From assembly GCA_034687125.1 (NCBI GenBank), contig JAQGBZ010000231.1:1-64000 (forward strand): a stretch of 64,000 nucleotides of DNA, in the 5' to 3' direction. Position 1 is the stretch's first letter, and the number at the start of each line of letters is the position of its first letter. Under the pieces are notes generated by a model. The model saw only the letters and a program-made list of their open reading frames with translations. It was not told the origin of the DNA and did not search any database. Made by a program: the position numbers and the translations under genes. The DNA comes from Neelides folsomi. Lineage: Eukaryota; Arthropoda; Collembola; Neelipleona; Neelidae. This document shows, one piece after another, positions 14,601-34,519 of this stretch.

Positions 14601-15302
14601 TCACTTGTCTTCTTCTCTCTATCATTCTGCACATACATTTTATACGTAAAGTACAATACATATAGTACATGAGTATTACTGTAAGAAATGTACATTTTTA
14701 TATCGACCATATCTACCCTACATATTTATTTAATGTACTTACTTATACTTATACAGACTTTGTATTTATTGTTACATTCTTGTATTATTGTTGATGTTCT
14801 GAAGTATGTGAAGTCATATGATGAGAAAGAGATATGTGTACGACGGACGGCAATGTTTCCACCACCTTTTTCCATCATAACTTGATTCTTTTACAGGTAA
14901 GATTCTTATACCTGTACATGTACAGGTAAGATGATGGCTCATATGAGTTGGAGTAGGAGGAACGTGCACTCCCAATAAACACTCCGAGTGGGTCACAGTT
15001 GAAGGAATTGGGGAATATGCCCATATAATTATATAGGAAAAGAAGTTCGATCCCCATTGTTCCATCCTCTTGGCATTCTGGTCGGGCCATTTGAGCCGAG
15101 GAGCTCATCGGTCCAATTTCACTTTCCAAGTTTGCCCCGACCACAAAGGACCTCCCCAACATTGGTCTCATCATCCCAAACACTTTTCATTATTTTTTTT
15201 TCTCATTAAGAGACAAATTGAATTAAAGTTGGATATGTAATCACAAATACTCATCTGAATTTCGGAACAAGTGGCCAACTCATTGAGTTGTGTGGAATCA
15301 TT
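11601..15302. other. Intergenic, AT-rich
   Basis: No supported gene. A short direct repeat of TGAATTGTATCTAATAC occurs twice at about 13905-13942. A perfect palindrome lies at 14909-14928. A 102-codon open frame on the minus strand at 14875-15183 sits in a GC-richer patch just upstream of the next gene, but it has no recognisable similarity or splice context and I do not call it. Confidence 0.5.
14909..14928. repeat. Perfect 20-bp palindrome
   Basis: TACCTGTACATGTACAGGTA reads identically on both strands. It is embedded in further ACAGGTAAGAT words, so ACAGGTAAGAT-like blocks flank it on both sides. It lies about 375 bases upstream of the His-rich secreted protein gene. Its CAGGTA halves match E-box/ZEB-type cores, which suggests a regulatory site, but this is only inference. 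Confidence 0.55.
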
Positions 15303-18059
15303 ATGGGACGTCGGAGACCGTTTGTCGGAGTCGGATTTATTGCGATCGCCATTGGCAGTTTGTGTTTTACTGCGGGTTTGGAAGTTGAAGTGCCATTGAG
15401 AATGAAAATCGGACGAAGCGACCCACGGGGAGATTTAATCAGATTGGAAAATAATCAAAGTATTAATGGGAATAATCAAAAGACTGAAATGTACTTTGAG
15501 CCGATTGTGACAAACAGAATCACCGACGGATTGGGAAGTGAAAAAAATTCCTCAAAGTTTCATTCGAAAAATTTACCAAGTTTTCTCGATCCTATTGCTT
15601 CAGATTCAATGACGAGGAATTCGATCATTGCCGAAATGGACAAACATGGGCCAAGTGAATATGAAGCATACCCGCCGGACTTTTACAGACCGGGCATTTC
15701 AGAAAGAGGAATCAAGCCGAGAACTTTTGTTACACACAAATCCAGAAGAATCAATCTCCCGATTTATACGACAATTTACAGTGAACATAAAGTTATCTCG
15801 CATGGCCATGGCCCTCATCATAAGCGTCCTTACAGAGGAGGGAAGAGAGGACGAAGAAGGAAAAATCGGAGAAGAAAACGTCCCCGTCATCATCACCATC
15901 ATCATGGAAATCAAGCACTTCCTTCATATGCTCCAGCGTTCATCTCTTACGGTAATTCTCGTTATTTGACATTATTTGACATATTTTGAGAGAATTTGAC
16001 ATAATTTGTCATTATTTGACAATAGCTCCGGTTCTTTCATTTAAACAATTTAAAATTAAAGAAAGTTTAATTAAATTAAATTTAGATGTGAGTAAATTGT
16101 CGTATGTAATAATTTATTTAGTAAATTTTTTAAATAGGACCAATTTTCGGACCACCACCTGACTCAAAATCCGTAATCAATTTAAAACCCGCTCATGAGA
16201 TTCATCACGGAAATGGTCACGGCTGGGAAGGATCTCACACTCAAAACCATCCAACAATTCAATATCATAAACCAGGACAAGTCGTCTCGAATCCCATTTT
16301 CCCTCAACATCCCCAAAACTCCCATAAAGATTTATTCGGCTACTTTGGCTCTGACACAAGGGCCCAACCCTACACTCAACCAAACAGTTTTCACCGAGAG
16401 AATCAATGGGCTTCTCCTTCTTACAATAATTATAACAAACCTCCAAACCCACCAATTTATCTCCCTCAAGTAAGTCGACCAGGTCACCATTCCGGTCACT
16501 CGTCAATTAATTCCTTAAGTCACTTGCCAGGTCATTCGTCAATTAATTCGTTAGGTCACTTGCCAGGCCACTCATCAGGTCATTCAGGTCATTCTTCAAG
16601 TTATTCGTCAGACTACCCAGTGGCCAATCACCAGAATTTCGGTGGATATTCAGTAAACCCACCAAATTACTCTCAAAAATACAATCGGGATTTGCGGGAT
16701 CATAAAGAATCTCAAGGATCTTATTCAAATTCGGAGAGTTTCCCTGTCACTAAACATCGTGGGAACTCGGGCGGCTATGGAGCATCAAGTTATGGTTCGC
16801 CGCATCAACCCCAGCCTTATGATATGCCAATGCACTTTGGCCACCCAATGCATAACTTCGGCCCTCCTAAATCTAGTTTCGGCCAACCGCCCCCAACCTA
16901 CGGGCCAGAAATTGTTTACAATGGGCATGAATTCGAAGAAGCAACTACAAGCATAAGACCCTCCAAATTCCCCAAAGAAGATTCTTATAAGAGAGAAGAA
17001 CGAAGAAAGCCATACAAAAGTTATTCACAAATTAGTGCACCAGAGCGACCGGAGAGATATCAGTCATATCAGAGTGACGAACCAGAGATTTATCGAAAGA
17101 AAAAGAAGCCCAAAATCCATTACTACGATGATGAATTGAAAGATAATAATTATAGGGACGAAAAAAGTTACAATAATTATAGAGAGGAAAAAAGACGTCC
17201 AAAGTATGCAGAAGGTCCAAGTGGCCCATCACATTTTCGAGATTCACCCAGAGATTCACTCAGAGACACTTACTCAGACAAAAGGGGGAAATATGGCAAA
17301 AAGAGCAAAGGAAGATTCACCAACTTTTATGAAGAACCTTATGGGAGGGGAACATTAGACAGCGAGTCATACGAAAGACCTATAAAATACCCTAAACATT
17401 CTTATAACAAATATGAGAAATATGACGGAGGAGAATTGCGAATGGAGAAATTCAAAGAAAGAGATGTCATTCATGTAGTCCCTGGGCCAAGCTCAACAAG
17501 CGGCCCAAGTAATAGTATTAAATACCAAAAGGGCCGTCCACCTCCCCAATATGACACGAATTACAATTCACCTGGAATGTCCATGGATCCTAAAGGTGTG
17601 GATTGGATGCCATGGGATAAAGACAAGTCAAAATCGGAAACTGTTGCTAGCAGCTATCCGGGCAATGTTTCAAGAAAGCCATTGAAATATTCCACTCTTC
17701 CTTATTCAATGGAAGATCATACACCTGACCCAAGGCATACAAAATTGCCTAAGCTCACTTACAGTGTGAAGAAAATTGGGAGAACTCCTGAATACTTTTA
17801 TGAGAATATTGAAGAGAGTAAAGTGAAAGAAAGAATTAAACCTCCTGACTCGCCAATGTCTTCAATTAAAGATGATATTAAAGAGAGTGAGATGGAGAAA
17901 ATGATTCAAGATGAGAAGGAGAGAGATGAAGTTACAAAGACGCCACTCGCAGTTTCGCTTCCTCAAGTTTTCCTTGACAAGCAAATGTCAAGGAAGATTC
18001 TCCTTCAACTTGAGTCAAAGAGGAATCGGAAACGATCACGAAAGATATCTTCACCATGA
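15303..18059 (+). CDS. Large secreted basic His/Tyr/Pro-rich protein, function unknown
   Basis: Two exons, 15303-15951 and 16138-18059, joined in phase, give 856 residues. The first ATG (MGRRRPFVGVGFIAIAIGSL) starts a signal peptide of about 25 residues. Around residues 172-206 is a very basic run (GKRGRRRKNRRRKRPR) followed by six histidines. Around 340-372 are GHSS-type repeats with histidine and serine. The remainder is low-complexity, rich in Tyr, Lys, Arg, Pro and Ser, with many SYK, RPERY and NNYR words, and ends in a basic tail. No catalytic domain or cysteine framework is visible. Composition suggests an extracellular matrix, cuticle or silk/adhesive-associated protein, possibly metal-binding through histidines; this is inference. 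A nuclear protein is an alternative given the basic runs, but the N-terminal signal argues against it. Confidence 0.8.
15952..16137 (+). repeat. Intron with TTTGACA-type tandem words
   Basis: The single intron of the His-rich protein gene starts with a degenerate array of ATTATTTGAC words at 15961-16022 (six near-copies, one as GTCATT). The array ends in a possible decoy acceptor (ACAATAG, 16025); splicing there would give an early stop, whereas the acceptor at 16137 keeps the frame open. Confidence 0.6.
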
Positions 18060-20324
18060 CCGTGCAATGCAATCCTTTTCTGACAATTTGCCAACACAAG
18101 TCACTTTATACGTTACAATTTACCAATTACTTTTACATACCTCCACGCAACCCTTTTAAAGTATAAACCAATTATTTTTTACAACTTGCTGGTTTACAAT
18201 GATGGTAATCTGTAAGTGTAATTAATTATGTTCCCTGCTCAAATATTACCTCTAACTAATGGTAAGATATTAAAATATTAAAAATGTAAGTATATTACTA
18301 TTGTACTACCTATATAACTAATTGAATAATTAATAATTAATATACTTAGATATGTGTAACAAGTTAATACAAGTATATTATTTTTTTGTATGATTAAAAG
18401 TGAGTGAATTTTGGCGAAAATGTTATAAAAATACAAACTAAATTAAATCAAGAAATTGAGATCACCAAACTATGTGTAAAAAGGAATTAAACGTGGATTA
18501 TATGTATTACGTATAATTAAGATGTGTGGTTTCCTTAATATGCCTCATCTGCCTATTTGCTTGGCCAGCTTTCCCAGTTTTCTTGGTCTGACTAAAAGGA
18601 TAATTGATTACAAATTACGTTTGAACTCAATGTGAAAAAGAGGTGAAAATTGGTCTGTTTGTGATCAGCTTATTATTACAATTGTGTTAAATGTGCATAT
18701 GAGTTTATACAATTAAATAATTTGGATTTTTGAATACCAAAATTAATGAAGATCATGTATCACTATCAAATGAAAGTTCAAAATGTAAACAGATACATTT
18801 ATAATCACATGTAAAACAATGTTAATAAACCTTATATGGGTATAATAAAAGTTGTTGGATTTGAAGAGTTTTACATGAAAGTTCCTTTTATTGTTTTATT
18901 ATTCAATGAGTTGTATTGTAATTTGTAAAATGAAATAATCATGGTCTTAATTAAAAAGTTGATTATAGGAACGTGTTAATTAAGAGATTCTCAATTTTAA
19001 CACTTGTTCCAAATGAGACCGAGCTCACATTAAGGAATCAGATTTTGATTAGGTCTGATAATTTCTGAGAGATGCCCTACACGTTTTTCAATAAAGGATG
19101 AGATCATTGGGTCAGTGGGAGTTGGAAGAGTGAAAACACCGTGGTGGTGGAGCAGATTGAGTCCAAGTCACACTCCAGTTGGTTCGGCCAACATATGTGA
19201 ACCATCAACCAAACTGCAATAATCTTCCTCCCAATCTTCACCACATCCTCTCCTCAGATGAACCAGAGTTAAATGATAGAAGAACATCTTAAACATCATA
19301 TGAACCTTACAATGAGAAGTAAGTACAAGTACAATGGATGTTCTCATCAGTGTCGTCAGTGTTAATCATGTCATCAATCTTCTTCAACCTATTCACTTTC
19401 CAAAAATTGTATACATGCCGGAATTTCTAAAACATCTTGTTAAAACAATTAACTGTTTGGCTTATAATTGTTGTAACGTTATCCTCTACTGTATGTAGCT
19501 GAGTTGAACTTTTGTTTTTGTTTACATTAAATATTGTATTTTGGCACGATTTGTAAAGAAATTATCAAACGAGGGAAAATGCTAAAATTCTTTTTTATTA
19601 ACTCTTGTGTTAACGACTTAATTATAATTGATAATGTCTTGTGTTAATGGCAATGTCAAGTTCGATCAAGTACATATATAATTAATGATATTTTTGTATT
19701 AAATTAAAACGTTCAAAAATGTATTTTTTGTGAATTGGGATGAATTTTAGCGACCAAATAAAGAGTTGTGAAGAATTTGTTTAGTAAAAATCTTTTATTG
19801 GTACACTAATTCGTATATTTTTAATGTAACATAAATAAAATGGATTCTATAAAATAAAAGTCAGTTGTTTTGATTGCATTGCAAATACATTATTTGTAAT
19901 TGTGATTTGATTTCGATTTATTAAACTTAACATATTTAGCTCACTGACCCATCAAGTTATTTGTTAATCGTTTGTTGTTTAAAATTAAAAATTCAATTAA
20001 TTTTGGCACTATTGTTTGCATAAAGGTAACACATTAGTGATTAATACTTAAACGTTATAAGCACTTAATTCAAAGCACCATCACGCATTAAAAAGGTATT
20101 TGTAAACACAGACCAGAACAAGTTAGTATTTATTGCATATTTATTGCATAATTTATATTATTAACTATTATTGCATAAGTAAACACATTTCCATATTATT
20201 GCTTATAATTTATTATTTTTGTATTAGTTGAATCGATTCAAGGATTTGTCATCGGGTAACGAGATATAAACATTTCTAATATCCTCGATTTGAGTAAAAA
20301 AACACAGGTTGAATTTGACTCTTG
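18060..20324. other. Intergenic between convergent genes
   Basis: AT-rich. It holds the 3' flank of the His-rich protein gene (+) and that of the ASK-like kinase gene (-). A minus-strand AATAAA (plus-strand TTTATT at 20209-20214) lies about 110 bases after the kinase stop. I see no further gene. Confidence 0.5.
20209..20214 (-). terminator. Poly(A) signal (AATAAA on minus strand)
   Basis: TTTATT on the plus strand, about 110 bases beyond the ASK-like stop codon. Confidence 0.4.
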
Positions 20325-27079
<6,755 letters not shown>

Positions 27080-30000
27080 CTAGGGAAAGCCAAAGGGGTT
27101 TAAACTTATCAAATCAGCACAAAATTTCCAATTAATAAATGATTACACCTATCACAAATGATGAAAAAAGAGCCTTCTCTTTACACACAAGGAAAATCTA
27201 CTATAACTATGCTAATCTACATATAGGTAATACTAATATTATGTGTAAACATAAATAATAGAGATATGTTTTAGAACTAGAAATTGGAATGTGGTTATTA
27301 CAAGTGTAATACCCATTTCCGCTATATTTCTATATATAGCATTTATATTGAAAATATTTCAATTATTTTCCAACATTTCTCAAAATTAATGATCAAAGAA
27401 AAATTAAAAATAGAAAATGCAATTAAACAAGCGAGGAAATTATAATTGTAAATAAAACTATTTAATTACATGAATTGTTTTGCGGTATTGGGAATATATT
27501 ATTGTCACATTCATTAAAGATTCAAAGTGAAGATCTTCTTTGAACAACGTGGTATATTGATTTTAATTTTACAGTAGATGTAATGTTATACTGTATGTAT
27601 TTAGCTATGCATAATATGCCTAACCTATTGGAACTTAATACGTCATTTGGATCGTCCTGTCTCCAATTGCGTTTTATTGGAAGAGTATAGGCACATTAGA
27701 TTCATGTATTGTAAATGATAATGTAGGCCTTAAACAAGCGGATAAATAGTAAATTAGTAGTTATAAAAATGTTCAATGAGGTGAATAAGGCATTTGAAAT
27801 TAAATAGCAAGAGATATTTGAATCGAGGGAGTGCTAAAGAGAATCGAATGCGGGAATGTAAAGAAGGGAGAAACAAAAGCTAATTAATGAAGGCTTATGT
27901 TTATATATTGATTTCCTCCGAGAAATTACAAGAGATTTGCCCAACCGGAAAGAGAATTTGGCTTGTGGAAACATTTGCACCGAGTTTATTTTTGAGATAG
28001 TTGAACAAGTTTTAATTATACCTTAGGATAAAATATTTATTACAATACTTAGGTATGTATCTTACACTTATTTATATTATGTGCATGCTATGTAATGTAA
28101 AGTGATAGCGATTCTTAGATAACATTATTCTTGCATTCATACTTATTAATATACGTAATGACTTAATGGCATATGGTAAAGACTTTCCAAGTTTAGTGTT
28201 GGAGGATGGAAGTTTGAAGATCGATTTTGGGAATTATTAGTAAGATAGGAAAAGGGAGAAAGTTTCTTTTATAGTCGCAACATTTCCTTTAATTGGATAT
28301 CCTCAAATCTTTCATAACTTCCTTTTCCCAATTTCGAACCAAGGTAAGATTTCAAAGAGCAAAGAGAAGCCAACAACATCCGACTTACACCCCCACATTA
28401 TACTTTTAATCGATCATTATATCAGTTAAACATTACCTAATGTATTAATATAATATGACGCTGATAATGTAATACTTATATATTAAATGTCATTTAATTT
28501 TTAATGACATAAATCCAATGCGCATTTATATAAAAGCATATTAAAATATGCTATATACAAAAGGGAGAAAAACTTATATATTAAATTATCAAATATGAGA
28601 TATACATATTATTTACATTTATTACACGTACTTATAATAAAAGACATGACCTTTCTCCAATTACTCTATGAAACTTTGAACCATCTCAGATTACGCTTAT
28701 TTTCAAATTAAGCTTAAAATAAATAACTTTCATGACCTAAAATATTAAAGGAAAAGTTACAGCTCATAGTCGGAGAAAGAGATTTATTTCAGGGTTTGAT
28801 CTCATTTGACAGATCTGCATTTGAAATAAACGTTTATTTAGCATATTATTGATACATGACATGTTATGTATATTTTATTTGCTTAATTTTTGCATTGTTG
28901 GAAAGATTGAATTCAAAAAGCTTAAAACATTGATTACCTATGTTATTGACGTTATTACAAGTGTACACTTTAGAAGCTTATTTATTATTCATAATCTTTA
29001 CATTGAATTGACTTATATATAAAATGTAGATTATTAGCCGAATTTAATTAACTAAAAACTTCAAGCCTTCTCACTTTTAATTAGTTTCAACAAGTTGATT
29101 CTCTTTAGAATATTGCAAATTGAGAGATCATAATTTCAACAAAGCTTTTGTTATAAAATACATTTTAAACTTTTCCTAAAGACTCCTATTAATTTTTCAT
29201 TTATACACAATCGAAAAAGTTTAACTTTTATCGTTTTATAAGAATGAATTAAATCCATTGTAAAATTTTTTTGATTATATTGCGTTTTATGGTAAATATT
29301 GCTGGAATTACTCATTCTCATTTCTTGAAATCATATCTCGTATCAGTAAAATACATGTAGTTTTATTATTAGTACTTCAGAGTTGTATTAATACATACAT
29401 TATGTAAATAAAAACGAGTAAATGTGATGCATTGATATTTTAATATCATGATATCTATTGTATTGTATTTATTGATCCAACATTTGAATGCATATTATTC
29501 TATTTTCATTGTCCAATATTAGGATTACATTCATAAGATGAAAAAGGTTGAAGTGAGAAAGATGATTTACTATTTTTAAAATGGTGAAAGAGAAAAGTGC
29601 GAGTTGAGCCTTTATGACGCAAATGGGTTTCGAAATTCGAGAAATTCAATTACATTAAAAATATATGTATTTATCTCCTCCTACATCCTCCACTCAACTG
29701 CGGGGGTAAAAGCAGGTAAAAGTAGGTAAGGTCCAAAACCGAACTTTGTAAGAAGCAAAAATATAAATCTCTGTCGAGTGGATGTTTTCTAAATATATAA
29801 AATCGTATTTCTAAATATTATATAATATACAGGTACATTCTATGAAATATCAGTATGTGAGGCATTCCTCTGCTTTGGCCGTATTGCTTATTTCATTATT
29901 CTCCCACTCCCTATTTTCCATCTCATTAAATAGAAAAGACTCAACAGGTATTTGATCTGGTTCTGGTCCATTTTCATGCTCTTCACTTCATCTCTTTTCT

Positions 30001-30183
30001 CTTTATAATAAAAAGAGAAAGATGGGATAGATTAAAAGGAAGCGGATCTTTATACAATATATCAATATGTATAACTTGGTTATCTGACTACATTATGTAT
30101 ACATTACAGGTATATATCTATTTGTACATTATGTATTTTATTAGGTATGTACGATAATGAAAGATTGTGAAACTGAGAAGGGT
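27080..30183. other. AT-rich gene-less stretch, probably ASK 5' intron or flank
   Basis: No coding exon recognised. The phase of the first ASK exon means the transcript continues upstream, so part of this stretch is likely the kinase's 5' intron. Confidence 0.45.
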
Positions 30184-30438
30184 CTATATTGCATTAAGAA
30201 AACTCTTGTTCGCCGGTTCGTCGGCTCTCCTCACAACCAGCGGCTTGTTCTCGAAAACGTCGAGAACGAGCTTATCATTTGTAAACTCCTCGCCTTGGGA
30301 AGAGGTGAGAGGGAAACGAGAGAGAGAAAGATTCATACAGATTTAACAAGATTCTATTAAATAAATTAATCCTTTGTTAAACTCCTTACCAGGAATCTCA
30401 AGTTCCGTCGTTCCTGTGCCTCCTGTCACCTGTGGCAT
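30184..30438 (-). CDS. Possible tiny two-exon gene or last exons of an unknown gene
   Basis: Minus-strand exons 30390-30438 and 30184-30293 would encode 52 residues from ATG to TAG. They are joined across a 96-base intron with a strong donor (CTG|GTAAGG) and a classic pyrimidine-rich acceptor (CCTCTTCCCAAG). The product reads like real protein: MPQVTGGTGTTELEIPG, then an acidic/basic mixture ending NKSFLNAI. I do not recognise it. Upstream in the same frame lie a basic segment (VKELRRTRK), a TGA (30496-30498), more open frame, a TAA (30559-30561), and a hydrophobic 22-residue stretch (TLMVATAAAICCMI) behind another good acceptor near 30650. It could be a small gene, a decayed membrane protein, or 3' exons of an unseen gene. 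The plus strand also has splice-like signals here, so strand is not certain. Confidence 0.33.
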
Positions 30439-30660
30439 TTTCCTCGTCCGCCTCAGCTCTTTCACCTTTGATGAATTTCTTCTAATTTGGATCACTCAAA
30501 GGCTTCCGCTCCACTTAACACATTCATTAAGGGGTTTCTCAAATTGGGCGATTTCATTTTAAATCATGCAGCAAATTGCTGCCGCTGTAGCGACCATCAA
30601 CGTTGATCCAGCGACAATTTCAAAGAACGAGTACGTCGGCCGGCTATTCCTGTAAGTAAA

Positions 30661-32931
30661 ATTGTATTAATTATAAGCTTATTTAATGAGTTTTGTATAT
30701 TTTTAAACTCATAGAAAAAATTTCATAATTAACTTTTGATGCATCGACGACTTAATTACTAAATTTTGATTTGGGACATTATTGCAACGTATAAGTGAAA
30801 TATTATCTTAAGCTTACTATCTGTATACATAAGTATATTATGCACCATAAGAAATTGAGTTGATTAAATATCCAAATAATTAAACAATCTTTAAGGTAAG
30901 GATTATTGTTCTCCGAATCATTAATTACTTTAACAACGTAATCTTTGAATTTTCTTTTCTAAGTAATTGTAAACGGAGATTCATTATCAAATGACTGCTT
31001 TTTTAAATCTTGATAAGAATTTGAGAGCTTTGATGAAACCAATGAGCCAATTCAGACGATAATAAGTATACCTTAAGCTCAGATTGGGGTAAAGACCCTA
31101 AATCATATTGATTGATAAAGATAACAATTACCTTATTAAGAACAATTAGAGACTCTGAAACTTTAATCCAATAAGTACATGGAAAATAGTCTTTGAACCC
31201 GAATCGGAAATTTATTTAACCTTGGAAGTGAAGAGCTTCTCGCGAAAGGGGAATAATAGGTAATCTGTGTAGGCGGGGAAAAGGTAATGAGATTGAAGAT
31301 TCTATAGAAGGGATTTGGAAAATAAAGACTATTATTCAAAAGATATCACATCAATACAAACGAAGGTATAAAGGGCAAAAAGGATTGACTTTTTCCTTAT
31401 ATATATAAATATGAGCACTTGGATTGAACTTTTTGCAAAAATTGTAATATTCAAATCCTTTCCATTTTCATCAAGGATGGTATTTATATTTATTTATTAA
31501 CTAAGAGCAGATTTGACTCATCTGCTCAATATTTGCTTATTTTGAAGTAGATAACTTCAAATATCAGATATTCAGTAATTCAGCATAAATATTATTTACA
31601 AAATCCTCTCATATATAATCCTTGTAATATATTAAAGTATAAGTATAGCTTCCAAATTAATAAGCTAAAAATATGAAAGATGACAACAAAAAAAGTGAAT
31701 GGAAATGACAGTGACAATAAGAGAAATTTAATTTAGACAACTCATTGATAAAAGTACAAAAGGCTTACCTTTCCAAATCCAAATCAAATCAAGATCTTTG
31801 TATTATTATTCCTATTGAAAAAGATTCAATTAAAAGGAGGCCGAGTAAGTTAATTAATTTTGAAGTTGAGAGACTTCACTCGGGCAATGGATATTTATTT
31901 TGAGTGCAGAGTGGAAATCATTCCTGTGGGATGAGTCAGAGGGGATCTAAAAAGAGGAGATTAACTGCATCCACATTAGGCCCATGTGTTATTTAAAGGG
32001 GTTGAGGGTTCGCCCAATTCACCCTCAATGCGTCTTCATCCCACACACATCTCTTGGATGGGCACGTGGGCCCCTTTAGAATTTTAGCAACGAATCAACA
32101 GGTAGACCAACTGTATGTACAATCCCAAGCTTTGAAGCTTCAGCACAAGTGAACCTCATCATAAACACAGTCACAGCATAGGGAATTTCATAGCGTTGAT
32201 TTTTATACGAGTACTCGTACATTTGGGAGAAGAGGAGGTTTTGATAACGCTAAATACAATTCACAGTTCCTGACGTATTTTGTAAGTGTAAGTTTATTCA
32301 TTTAATTTAATATTTCCCATTGACCTTTACCGTACTTATCGGGAATTGGTTATCAGAAGGAATATTCAACGACGTCGCACAATAGAGTTAGAGTCATCCT
32401 TATCTCTTCAAATTATTATTTCGAATGGGAGATATGCTGCAATTTGATTGGAAATAATATTGATATTTTTTAACGGATTTATTTAATATTTTGACAGATT
32501 TCCTCAATTTTCATTTAACTTTGTTATAAGATTTATTAAATTAATTTATCAATTGGAAGACCTAGTTTTATAATATTTATTCACAATAGAGAAATTAAGG
32601 TATTTCTTCATTTTATTTCCTCAATTATTTTATAGGTTTACTTGTGGTTTAATCAAGGAGGAGTTTTCTGGTGTTTTGCTGGAACTCAATATTTAATGCG
32701 ATTGAATTTAGTTAGCATAATTCATATTTTTAATATCATTACAATAGACTTTTGTATTTTTTAAAAAATGTCATTTTTGTGTTTTTTAAATTTGTGTGGT
32801 ATTTTTTAAAGATTTTTTGTAATTTCCAGCTTGGCAAACCATGTAACTACCACCACCAAACCAAATCATTTCATATGTATTTTGTTATTTATTTAAGAAA
32901 TAAATTGAAGTAAAATATTTATTTTTATTAG
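30661..32931. other. Gene-less stretch, likely holding SFT2 leader and promoter
   Basis: No coding exon recognised. The SFT2 ATG lies 4 bases after an intron acceptor (TTATTAG at 32931), so its 5' untranslated exon must be here. A candidate donor (TTTTGTAAGTG) occurs at about 32279-32289, following a GC-richer patch at 31900-32160. This assignment is inference. Confidence 0.4.
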
Positions 32932-32935
32932 GGAA

Positions 32936-33634
<699 letters not shown>

Positions 33635-33771
33635 GAAATTGAGCATCAGATCTTAAATATACATTAATTTATAAAAAGTTTATCAACTATCATTATCTTC
33701 ATAATGATATCTGTATCGTTTTTCACTTACAAACATCTACTTTAAATTGACATTGCTTAATTATACAATAC

Positions 33772-33777
33772 AATAAA
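33772..33777 (+). terminator. Poly(A) signal AATAAA
   Basis: AATAAA about 140 bases after the SFT2 stop codon, same strand. Confidence 0.55.
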
Positions 33778-34519
33778 ATATAAATGTGTTTTCTTAAATT
33801 CTTTTGTTTATTGGGGTTAATATTTATGTATTTATTATAGATGTAGAATTTAGCTCCGGTTTGATTAATTCGGTTAATAATTTATCATAAATTGTACAAA
33901 ACTTTTATTACATGTTCCGATATGATACTTACCGGTAACCTTTTACTTATAAAGTAAAGTGTTTACTATTGTTATTTAAGTTATATTTATTGAGAATGTC
34001 TGTTCCTCATAAACTATAAAAGTTATTTCTTTAAATAGGTAAGAGATAAAAAGCAACAATCACATAAATGGAAAATCACGTTATGAATAATTTATACACA
34101 TTTACAGGAATACTGATCGTTCCGTGAAAATGGTCCATTTTGTTTTCTACATTGTCCAGATTTCTGATCAAGTAACTAACTATAAAATTAAATTTTTATA
34201 AAACTTTATTGACCAACTTAAAATGAGAGTTTACTCAAAGAGTGAAAGGGCTGTCTTTTAATAAGATATAATAAAGTATTCAATATGAGCAAGTGTCAAG
34301 TTATAAATATAAAAGTTAACGATCATAATTATATGAAGAGAATTCCTATATTAAATTTTGTTTTCTAACTCATATTTATGTAAACTTTTATAATTTGATT
34401 TAATAAATGAATATTTGGAGCAATTTACCTTTCGGATTAATCATTGATGAAATAATTATATTATGCAACAAAATAACTTTTATTATTAAGATTTAAAACA
34501 AATATTTCACTATATTCGA
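33778..34519. other. Convergent intergenic spacer SFT2/GH19
   Basis: AT-rich, with no gene. A minus-strand AATAAA (plus TTTATT at 34479-34484) lies about 36 bases after the chitinase stop. Confidence 0.5.

Noticed and set aside
14875-15183. 102-codon minus-strand frame upstream of the His-rich gene
   Set aside because: GC-richer and Met-rich, but no family likeness, no splice context, and it includes the palindrome; more likely promoter DNA.
30157-30655. Plus-strand exons in the same patch (67-codon frame at 30157 and a mini-exon MQQIAAAVATIN ending at a GTAAGT)
   Set aside because: Splice-like signals exist, but the joined plus-strand frames stop early or lose frame; the minus-strand reading is more coherent, though not certain.
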